Source: Bacteroidota bacterium (GTDB lineage: Bacteria > Bacteroidota > Bacteroidia > Cytophagales > Cyclobacteriaceae). From it: a stretch of 64,000 bases of DNA. The stretch is taken from assembly GCA_016191555.1 (NCBI GenBank), contig JACPVX010000044.1:1-64000 (forward strand), in the 5' to 3' direction. The notes beneath the pieces were generated by a model. That model made no database searches, was not told the origin of the DNA, and was given only the letters and a program-made list of their open reading frames with translations. The position numbers and the translations under genes were made by a program. Positions 14,753 through 23,800 of this stretch are shown here, one piece after another (position 1 is the first letter of the stretch; every line of letters starts with the position of its first letter).

Positions 14753-17338
14753 ATGCGTTTATCGAGGCTACAATCGCAAATTATTTTATTTGTTGTTATT
14801 GTGATCGCTTTGTTCTGGTCGAAGGATCAGGTGGTGCGTTATTTTCTGAAGGAGCACGAAGAGAATAAAACGGTGGAGACCGTGTTGGAAGAGCAAAATA
14901 TGCTGAGCCAACGCATCACTAAATTGGCACTGCTAATCCAGAATGATATTCAATTCGATACGGTGGCTACCTCTCGCCCCGATTCCTTAACGAAACTACT
15001 CCCTCGCTGGTCTAACAATCACCGCTGGTTGGTAAAAAATAATAAGAAGCACGGACCTAACGATTTTACAGCTATCCAGGTAGATTCGCTGCTTGCCCTC
15101 TGCACACCTATAGTAGAGCAAATGTATTCAGCTGGTCTATCGATGCTTCCTCCGTTGAACAAGACAAAGGTGGATAGAGCCGTAAAGGTTATTGATCGGT
15201 ACGAATTACAGTATCATCACTGGACGCAGCAAAGCATTGATCTCTATCAGCGTGAAAGTAATAGCAACTTCAAATTTCTAAGAGACATTGAATTGGTTTT
15301 GACCTTGCTGGCAACCCTTGGATTGTTGATTGCAGGATATGTATTAGTGTACAACATTCTCACGCGATTATCGAAACAAATAAAAAGCAACAGAGGCATT
15401 CAAAATGCTTTGCTCATCAAAAATGAAGAGCATCAAAAGTTAACGGATGAATACAAGCACTTGAATGAAGAGTTGGTGACGGCAAAGAATAGGGCCGAAG
15501 AGAGCGAATTGTTTTTAGCTACTGTGTTGGAGTACATACCGCATATGGTATTCGTCAAGACCATACCCGATTTTCGATTTGCATTGGTTAATAAAGCCAC
15601 TGAAACTTTTCGGGGTTTGCCAAAAGAGCGCTTTTTACAAGACAATCAGGAAATTTATTCGAAAGAAGAAGCAGCTCGTGTGATGGCACAAGATTTACAT
15701 GTTCTGGAGACCGATGGAATTTATGAATATGAAGTGGAGTTAAGCAATCGAATGGTTGCCGGCAAGAAGTTGATTATTAAAGACAAACAGGGCCATCCAA
15801 AATATTTGTTAGGTATTTCAGAAGATATTACCAACCGGAAAAATATTGAGCGCGAGCTGATTGAAAATAAGACGCGATTGTCGATGGCTTTGCTTGGAGC
15901 CGGTATGGGTGTGTGGAGTTGGAATATCCTTACAAATCATCGAACATTTGATGAACAGACGTGCAATGTTTTAGGGATATCGTTTGATACATTTCAAGGA
16001 ACAGCGGAAGAATTTCTAAACGCCATTCATCCCGATGACCGTGAGTTCATGCGTGAGAATTTAAGGCGCACAGTGGAAGAAGGTGCACCTTATGCTCCTG
16101 AATTTCGGGCGCTTTGGAACGATGGATCGATCCACTATTTGTCGGGGCGAGGTAAATTAGAAAGAAGTGAAGACGGAAGGCCTTTAAAAATAAAAGGGAT
16201 CATCTGGGATAATACAGATCGGAAAGAAGTGGAAGCTAAACTGATCCATCACAAAGAACTGCTCTTAGAAGCACAAACGCTGGCACACATCGGAAATTTT
16301 GAAGCGAATCTTGAAACGGGTGAAGAGTTCTGGTCCGAAGAATTGTATAATATACTCGGGTTGCCCAACCATTTGCCGGCTCATTTTGATACGTACATTA
16401 ACATGATTCATCCGGAGGATCGCGTAAGGCGGTTGATCAATCAAGTTGATTTTGATTCGCCCACTCATCAGTTTAAATATGAGCTAAGAATTGTTCGCCC
16501 ATCAGGCGAGATCAGGAACATATTGGAAATGGCGGTGGTGAAGAGAAATGCCCAGAATAAAAATGTAATCATTCGTGGAACCGTGCAAGATGTAACGGAG
16601 TATAAGCGAATTGAAAAGGAACTGTTGGATGCAAAGGAAGCTGCGGAAGAATCCAATCGTTTAAAAACGATTTTTCTCGGCAGCTTATCACATGAAGTTC
16701 GTACACCATTACAGGGTATTTTGGGAATGACGGAGTTATTAGAACTTCCTGCCATATCAACTGAAAAGCAGCGTGAGTTCATTTCGATTATTAAGAGGCG
16801 CACCAACGACTTACAGATCATTATTGAGTCATTGCTTGACTTGGCCAGCATCGAGGCAGGTGAAATTAAATCGTTCCCTACCGATTTAAATTTATTTGAA
16901 TTGGTGGAGGTTATTTACAATCGAGCCAAACAAGATCATTTTTTGAGTGAAAAATCGGTGTCATTTAAGTTAAATAACCTAATTCATCCCTCATCGATGG
17001 TCTCCATTGATCCTTATCATCTTACGCAAGTGCTTACCAATTTTATCAGCAATGCGGTAAAATTTACGGAGCGCGGTGAGATTACATTAACTGTCCATAA
17101 GACAACTGATCAGTACATATTTGAATTAACCGATACCGGGATTGGAATAGCTCCGGATAAGTTGGAGCATATCTTTAAACCGTTTCGTCAGGCGCATGAA
17201 GGGTTAAGTCGATCGAAGGGTGGAATAGGTTTGGGATTATCGATCTGCAAAAAAATGATCGAGATGTGGAGAGGATCGCTTCATGTAACTTCTACTTTAG
17301 GTAAGGGGAGTACTTTTCAATTTACAGTTCCTAGTTAG
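14753..17338 (+). CDS. PilJ-type sensor, three-PAS histidine kinase
   Basis: An 861-residue kinase. N-terminal membrane helix (9-26), then a periplasmic four-helix sensor (about 30-180) containing QNMLSQRITKLAL, the signature of PilJ/NarX-type ligand domains, then a second membrane helix (about 183-205). A coiled coil leads to three PAS domains (about 250-370, 375-500 and 505-625; typical DITNRKNIE and DNTDRKEVE ends), HisKA with His647 in SHEVRTPLQGILGM, and HATPase (NFISNAVKF, DTGIGI, GIGLGLSIC). It is the last gene of the four-gene operon and converges with the next gene. A weak 6-bp hairpin (17348-17367) lies in the 29-base gap. Confidence 0.9.
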   Translation: MRLSRLQSQIILFVVIVIALFWSKDQVVRYFLKEHEENKTVETVLEEQNMLSQRITKLALLIQNDIQFDTVATSRPDSLTKLLPRWSNNHRWLVKNNKKHGPNDFTAIQVDSLLALCTPIVEQMYSAGLSMLPPLNKTKVDRAVKVIDRYELQYHHWTQQSIDLYQRESNSNFKFLRDIELVLTLLATLGLLIAGYVLVYNILTRLSKQIKSNRGIQNALLIKNEEHQKLTDEYKHLNEELVTAKNRAEESELFLATVLEYIPHMVFVKTIPDFRFALVNKATETFRGLPKERFLQDNQEIYSKEEAARVMAQDLHVLETDGIYEYEVELSNRMVAGKKLIIKDKQGHPKYLLGISEDITNRKNIERELIENKTRLSMALLGAGMGVWSWNILTNHRTFDEQTCNVLGISFDTFQGTAEEFLNAIHPDDREFMRENLRRTVEEGAPYAPEFRALWNDGSIHYLSGRGKLERSEDGRPLKIKGIIWDNTDRKEVEAKLIHHKELLLEAQTLAHIGNFEANLETGEEFWSEELYNILGLPNHLPAHFDTYINMIHPEDRVRRLINQVDFDSPTHQFKYELRIVRPSGEIRNILEMAVVKRNAQNKNVIIRGTVQDVTEYKRIEKELLDAKEAAEESNRLKTIFLGSLSHEVRTPLQGILGMTELLELPAISTEKQREFISIIKRRTNDLQIIIESLLDLASIEAGEIKSFPTDLNLFELVEVIYNRAKQDHFLSEKSVSFKLNNLIHPSSMVSIDPYHLTQVLTNFISNAVKFTERGEITLTVHKTTDQYIFELTDTGIGIAPDKLEHIFKPFRQAHEGLSRSKGGIGLGLSICKKMIEMWRGSLHVTSTLGKGSTFQFTVPS

Positions 17339-17367
17339 AAGCTAAATAACCTACTAGAGGATAGGTT

Positions 17368-20300
17368 CTATACTTTTAGCTCGAAGTAAAATGTGCTTCC
17401 TGTTCCCACCTCGCTAACCAATTTTAATTCTGAATCCATCAATTGGAGCAATTGATTAGAAATAGTAAGGCCTAAACCGGTGCCGCCAAAACGTTTGGTG
17501 GTTGATAGATCAGCTTGGGTAAATGCTTCGAATATCTTTTCGTGTTGGGAAGGCGCAATTCCAATGCCGGTATCTCGGACAGCAAATAGAATGATTTGAG
17601 AATTGTCGCGCTCGTATACTTGCCTAATAATCAACTCGATTTCACCTTTTTCGGTAAACTTAACCGCATTGGTAAGTAGATTTAGTAAAATTTGCTTTAA
17701 ACGAACGTCATCAACTAAAATGTGCTCGGGAAGCAAATCATCGATAGTGGATAAGAGTTTTAGTTTTTTAGCATCCGATTCAAATTGAGTGACGGAAATT
17801 AGCTCCATCGCCAGCTCTTGTAAATTCGTTTCTTCTTTGTGAAGCACCATTTTATTGGCAACGATTTTAGAAAAGTCCAGCACATCATCTATCATGTTTA
17901 GCAATGTTTTGGCCGACTGCAACACAGTAGCGATGTACTTTTCCTGTTGCGCACTTATCTTCGACTTTATAAGTAAATCTGAAAATCCAATGATTCCATT
18001 GAGGGGCGTTCGCATTTCGTGACTTACGTTGGCGAGAAACTCTGACTTGGCAGCATTAGCCTTTTCGGCTGCTTCTTTTGCTTTCTGCGTATCAAGCTCA
18101 GCCAGTTTTCGAATGGTGATATCTTTTATGAATCCATTTTGAATCACCACACCATTTTGAATGATGTTGAGAGATTCAACGCGAATAAACTTAAGTTCTC
18201 CGTTTACGATGATTCTACCTTCCCACACCAACTTGTTGTTTTCAGGAGAATGATTTGTCATGAACGAGAATCGATCATCCGGGTGGATTAGCTCAGCGAA
18301 TAAATTCGGGCGCTTTATGATGTCTTGTTGGCTAAGGCCTGTTATTTCGGTCCAATAGGGGCTTGCATAGACGTAATGATCATCTCCGTTCTGTTGAGGT
18401 ACCAACTTATAAATTCCAATGGGTATGGCTTCTACTAAGTTTTCATATTCATATCTACTCTTCTTCAATTCGTCTTCTGCGATTCGTTGTTTCGTAATAT
18501 CACGCGCCACAATAGCTATCTTAATCAGCTTCGAGTAGCGATAGAAGAAACTTGCATTAAGACCCACCCAAATGGTTTCTCCTGTTTGGGTACGAACGGG
18601 AAATTCATAATAATCATATTCCGCTTGGCTGCCTACTTTGCTGAAGTAGTGTTGAGCGACCGTCTCCAAATAGTCAGGGGAAATAATTTCCAGAAAGGAT
18701 TGACCTAATACATCATTTTCCTGATAGCCAAGAATGCGGGTAACGGAATGATTAATAAAGTTGATGTTTCCCCGACCATTCAGTTCGCAAATAATGTCAG
18801 ACGCATTTTGAATTAATTCTCGGTATTTCTGCTCTTGAATTTGAAGTTCGCTTTGCAGCTTTTGTATTTGATCTAAGTTGAATTGAGTGCTTTCGTTTTG
18901 TTTTGAAATTTCCCCGTTGAGCTTTTTAAGTTCGATGTTACTTTGGTCTTTTGCTTTATTAAACTTATTGTTTCGCAGAATAATAAATCCTAGCAATAAG
19001 AAAAGTAGACCCCCAAATATAAGTATCGTGTTTTGTTGGGTGAGCTCGATATTTTGAAGGCGGATTTGATCTTCATGATTACGTTTCATCTGATTTAGTA
19101 GCGCAATCTCCTGATCTCTTTTTTCCACCTTATGTAGTGCCTCGTACTCTGCCAGCTTATCAGAGTCTATTCGTTCGTAAATGGCATCATTTAATTCCTG
19201 ATACTTGAATTGATATTCGTAGGCGGACTTATAATCTCCGATAGCCTCGTAGTAAAAACGATAGCTTCTGGCATTATCACGCTGAATGTAGAGCGATTGA
19301 TCGCTTAGGCCCTCCAGTTCAGATTTTTTTAGAAATTGCAACGCCTCTTTGAAATTTTTATCACGAACCAATTGACGTGCGATTAAGCCGTACGTCATGG
19401 ATAAATATGGTTTATTGCCAATCTTTTTTTCAATCTCAATTACTTTATGCAGTAGCGCAATCGCTTCCTTATTTTTCTCTAACTCAAGATATAGATCAGC
19501 GATATTGTACAAAGTAGCTGAGATTCCGCGCTGATCTGAAATCTCTTCACGTAATGCGAGCGCTACCCGATATTCCTTTTCTGCTAAATCATATTCTTCC
19601 ATGAGCACATAGGTAAGCCCTCGAACGTTGTGCGCTTCCGAAACTCCTCTTAAGTCACCAATATTATTAAATAGCAGTTCTGCTTTTTGAGTGTATTCAA
19701 TGGCGTCAATGTACTTCCGTTGAATTTTATTGAGCCAGGCCAAGTTATTGTAGATAATGGCTGTTTGATGTTTAAATCCCGCTCGCTCACTAATCTTAAG
19801 AGCTTGAAATAGATATTGAGCAGTCAATTCCAATTGAGATAGTTCCATGTAAACTTCTGCGGCTTGCGTAAGAACAGCTATATATTGGTATTGATTGTAT
19901 TTTTTGGTTAGCGCTACGGCTTCTAAGATGTATTTCAGGGAAAGATTGTTTTCGCCCGTGATTAACTTTAGCTTGGATTGACTGAGTTTGCATTCAATTT
20001 TATGGTAATAATCTGAATGAACTTCGGTTAAATGACATAACCGACCGAACGCAGCAGCGGCTTTATCCATCTCAATCATATTGATATAGACTTGGCCAGC
20101 ATTGCACTCAATATCCATTTCAGCATAGCCATCTTTTACTTCCGGAAAAGCGCTTGCGCTATCCAAGTATTTTAGGGCTACGTTGTTCTCAAACCGCAAC
20201 TTATGCACATCGGCTATATTTTTATAAGCTGCTTTCACGTACGCTTTTTTGTGTTGCTGGGATGGATGTAGAATCAGATGATACTTTTGTAAAGCAGAGT

Positions 20301-20718
20301 CGTATTCACCTAATTCCTTGTATAGAGTTCCCCACAATAGAGAGTTATAATCTGATAAGTCAATTCCATTGGGAAGAGTGATACTTTCCGATTGCTTGAA
20401 ATGAAACTTCGCTTTTCCTGTACTTCCGGAACTAAGCATTCCTAGGCCCATCATGGTGTGAGCCGATTTCATTCCCTTTAAATACTGATGCTTGGTCGAT
20501 AATTGCAGGGCGACCGAGGCATATTGAATGGCCAGGCTGTCGTTTACATCGTAATAAGCATATGCTAATTCATTCAGTGTATTTACTTTGGCCTCAGGCG
20601 TAAGAGTTGAATTTAACGCTTGCTTTAGGCTATCTAAATTGTCCTGAGCGTAGCACCTAAAATAGGGTGTGCTAAGCAGTATCAATAGAACGAATATGGC
20701 AGATGATTGTCTTTTCAT
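17368..20718 (-). CDS. TPR-PAS-PAS histidine kinase
   Basis: An 1116-residue kinase. It has a signal peptide (SAIFVLLILLSTPYFRCYAQ), a long periplasmic array of TPR repeats (about 30-520; for example AIIYNNLAWLNKIQRKYIDA and ISATLYNIADLYLELEKNKE), a coiled coil, a membrane helix (about 562-582, TILIFGGLLFLLLGFIIL), PAS domains at about 640-760 and 770-875, HisKA with His900 in SHEMRTPLNGIIGFSDLL, and HATPase (NLLTNAVKF, DTGIGI, GTGLGL). The HisKA is of the EMRTPLNG type, unlike the EVRTPLQG type of the neighbouring operon, so it is not from the same duplication. No receiver is attached. The next gene on this strand starts about 110 bases downstream. Confidence 0.9.
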   Translation of the reverse strand: MKRQSSAIFVLLILLSTPYFRCYAQDNLDSLKQALNSTLTPEAKVNTLNELAYAYYDVNDSLAIQYASVALQLSTKHQYLKGMKSAHTMMGLGMLSSGSTGKAKFHFKQSESITLPNGIDLSDYNSLLWGTLYKELGEYDSALQKYHLILHPSQQHKKAYVKAAYKNIADVHKLRFENNVALKYLDSASAFPEVKDGYAEMDIECNAGQVYINMIEMDKAAAAFGRLCHLTEVHSDYYHKIECKLSQSKLKLITGENNLSLKYILEAVALTKKYNQYQYIAVLTQAAEVYMELSQLELTAQYLFQALKISERAGFKHQTAIIYNNLAWLNKIQRKYIDAIEYTQKAELLFNNIGDLRGVSEAHNVRGLTYVLMEEYDLAEKEYRVALALREEISDQRGISATLYNIADLYLELEKNKEAIALLHKVIEIEKKIGNKPYLSMTYGLIARQLVRDKNFKEALQFLKKSELEGLSDQSLYIQRDNARSYRFYYEAIGDYKSAYEYQFKYQELNDAIYERIDSDKLAEYEALHKVEKRDQEIALLNQMKRNHEDQIRLQNIELTQQNTILIFGGLLFLLLGFIILRNNKFNKAKDQSNIELKKLNGEISKQNESTQFNLDQIQKLQSELQIQEQKYRELIQNASDIICELNGRGNINFINHSVTRILGYQENDVLGQSFLEIISPDYLETVAQHYFSKVGSQAEYDYYEFPVRTQTGETIWVGLNASFFYRYSKLIKIAIVARDITKQRIAEDELKKSRYEYENLVEAIPIGIYKLVPQQNGDDHYVYASPYWTEITGLSQQDIIKRPNLFAELIHPDDRFSFMTNHSPENNKLVWEGRIIVNGELKFIRVESLNIIQNGVVIQNGFIKDITIRKLAELDTQKAKEAAEKANAAKSEFLANVSHEMRTPLNGIIGFSDLLIKSKISAQQEKYIATVLQSAKTLLNMIDDVLDFSKIVANKMVLHKEETNLQELAMELISVTQFESDAKKLKLLSTIDDLLPEHILVDDVRLKQILLNLLTNAVKFTEKGEIELIIRQVYERDNSQIILFAVRDTGIGIAPSQHEKIFEAFTQADLSTTKRFGGTGLGLTISNQLLQLMDSELKLVSEVGTGSTFYFELKV

Positions 20719-20829
20719 TTTAAAACCAGATAAAGCTATTACACTTCAAGGGTCTATTCTCAATTATTAGACGATTGCCCACAAGCACACGGTGAGACAG
20801 GCGTTTAGCTGGCTAAGGTTATCAATCGA

Positions 20830-23800
20830 TTAGAGATAGGAGATGCTCATCAAATCCACTATTTCCTTTTCGATTTCGTGTATGAGGTGGCCTAGCATTT
20901 TTTCTTCGGGCGATTCCATCAATTCCAGTTTTTCTGCAAGCTTGGCCAACTGAGTGAAGCAACAACTTAACGCGAGACCTTTTAATTTGTGGCCTTCCTC
21001 GCTTAGATTGTAATAGTCTTTATCCTCAAATGCTTTATAAATCTCATTCAGGCATTTATTCATACTCTTTTTAGAGGCTTCTAGTAATTGCCCGATGATT
21101 GCATCGTCCGCTTCCAATCGTGATTGAAGTTGCTTTCTATCAAAGTGAAGATCTAAAGCCTCTGCTTCTTTTGTTTGACGTGGAATAGAAATGTGCAACC
21201 ACTTCTCAATAGCAATAGCGATGGATTCTTGTACCAGTGGCTTACTGATATAGTCGTCCATTCCAGCTTCTAAGCATTTTTCTTTATCCCCTTTGGCCGT
21301 CCCTGCAGTCAGGGCGATAATGGGCACGTGCTTTTCCTTTTCAAGCATTCGGATTTCCTGAGTTGCTTCGTAGCCATTTTTTTCAGGCATACGCACGTCC
21401 ATAAAGATCAGGTCGGGATTTTCTTTCTGGTAGAGGTTAACGGCCAGTGCTCCATTTTCAGCTTCTATTATTTTTACACCCGGCATGATATTTTCTAAAA
21501 TGGATTTGGCCAGGAGTAAATTCACCGAATTATCCTCCGCCACCAGAATACTCATCGATGAGAAAGACTGGGGAGTCGTATAAATGTTAGTTTTCGTTTC
21601 CTGAGCTATACTTTTCTTCACACGTATCCTTGACAGGGAATGATACAGCTGCTTGATATTGGCTGGCTTCACTAATCGCTGACTGATATTTAGTTCATCG
21701 CATTGTTTATTAATTTGGTCGTCATCTGAAGAGCTATAGAGTAGAATGACGGGCTGCGCATGTTCGCTGTGCATTTTCCGCAATTGCCGCACGGTATCAA
21801 TGCCATTTAATTCGGGCATGTGATAGTCCATCACGATAACATCGTAACGCTGTCCTCCTCCAATCAATTTCAACGCTTCTTTACCACTCTTTGCTTCGTC
21901 CGATTGAATTTCTTTCAGCGCAAGCATGTCCTTCAAAATAAGCCTATTGTTTTGATTGTCATCTACGATAAGTACGCGTTCAATCAAATCTATATTTTCC
22001 CATTCAATGGCTTTTCCCTCTTCGCTCTTAAACCAGATATCAAAACTAAAGATGCTTCCCTGGCCACTTTCGCTCGAGAGTTGTAGTTTCGAATTCATCA
22101 GGGATAACAAACGATTGGCGATTGGTAAACCGAGGCCTGTGCCGCCAAATTTTTTGGTTGTTGATGTATCTTCTTGTGTAAAGGCCTCAAATATTTTTTG
22201 TTGATTTTGCTTTTGAATCCCAATGCCTGTATCGCGTACACTAAAAATAAATTGCGTTTCACCAGAATGATGAACAGCCCCTGTTTCTATTTTTAACTCA
22301 ATTTCACCATGATCTGTGAACTTGATTGCATTGCCCAGCAGGTTAATCAGGATTTGTTTTAGCCTTACTTCATCGGCCCAGATAAAGCGCGGTACCTTGG
22401 GTGAAATATTTAATAAGAATTCAACACCCTTTTTGTGTGCCTGAAACTTAACCATATCGGCCACTTGTGCCCCGATTTCATACAAATCTGTTTTAGCTAA
22501 AGTAAGCTCAAGTTTTCCGGCTTCAATTTTTGCAAAATCTAAAATATCATTGATGATATCGAGTAGAGCATTGGCAGATTGATGAATGGTGGTTACATAT
22601 TGATGCTGGATGCTGCTCAAACTGGTCTTGCTGAGAAGGTCTGTAAATCCGATCACACCGTTTAATGGAGTTCGTATTTCGTGACTCGTATTCGCAAGGA
22701 AATCGGACTTGGCGTTGCTGGCTGCTTCTGCCTGCATCTTAGCTTTCATTAGTTCCGTTTCAATTTCTTTTCGCGCAGTAATATCAATTGTAACTCCCAA
22801 TACGGCTGGTTTGTCGAGACCCATAATTTGAATGGGTACTTTGGTGGTTTGAAAATACTGCTTCGTGCCATCGGCTAGATCAACAGCTTCTTCCGGAATG
22901 AATATAGCTTGTCCCGATTCAATCGCACTTCGATCATTCTTTTGAAATTGTTCTACCAATTCATGCGATTGATATAAATCGTAGTCGGTTAGCCCGATTA
23001 TTTGTTGCGGTGAACGTTGATGGAATTGCGCGAATAACTCATTAATGAAAAGAAACCGACCATTAAAATCTTTGCAAAAGACAAAGGCAGGAACGTGATC
23101 CAAAATGGCCTGGCGTTGCTCGTTGGCAATTCTTATTTTTTCTTCTGCTTGCCTGCGTTCTGTAATATCATATTCGATGCCATTCCATAGAATACTTCCA
23201 TCTATTTGCCTTTTTGGTTTTGATTCAAGGTGAATGTATTTAATTTGATGGTTGACGATAATTCGACCTTCCCATGTAAATGGTTTGCAATTGAGTACAG
23301 CATCTTGCATTAATTGAAGAAACCGAGTTTTATCTTCGGCATGAATACCTTTGTTTAGCCTTCCATAGTCGCTCAGTATTTCGCTTTCGGTTAACCCATT
23401 AATCTCGCAAAAAGCAGGACTTGCATAAATCACTCTATTTTCGCCATTGGTAGAACGTAATGCTGAATATACACCGATTGGAATATTGCCTACCAAATCT
23501 TTGTACTTACTTTCGCTTTGATCTAATTCCAGTTTACGTAGAATTACCTCTTGTTCCAGATTTTTGTTTCGAACACGAATGCTTCTGATTCGTAAAAGAT
23601 AAAGAAGGTATAAGCTTATGAAGAAGGACAGCCCAATCAAGGTATAGAACCACCACGTTTTCCAATAGGGAGCCTCGATAATAATTGCTAACGAAATGCC
23701 ATCTTGCTCCCAGCTGCCAGCCGAGTCTGAAGTTTTTATTTTAAGAGTATACGTTCCTGGAGGAATATTGGTAAAAGCAATCTGATTTTCCTGTCCTATA

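Noticed and set aside
17348..17367. Hairpin AACCTA/TAGGTT between convergent kinases as a terminator
   Set aside because: The stem is only 6 bp and there is no U tract on either strand.
20538..20545. A second TGTCGTTT, like the transposon tip
   Set aside because: It lies inside the coding sequence of the TPR kinase, with no GACT sites 20-26 bases inward and no partner end.
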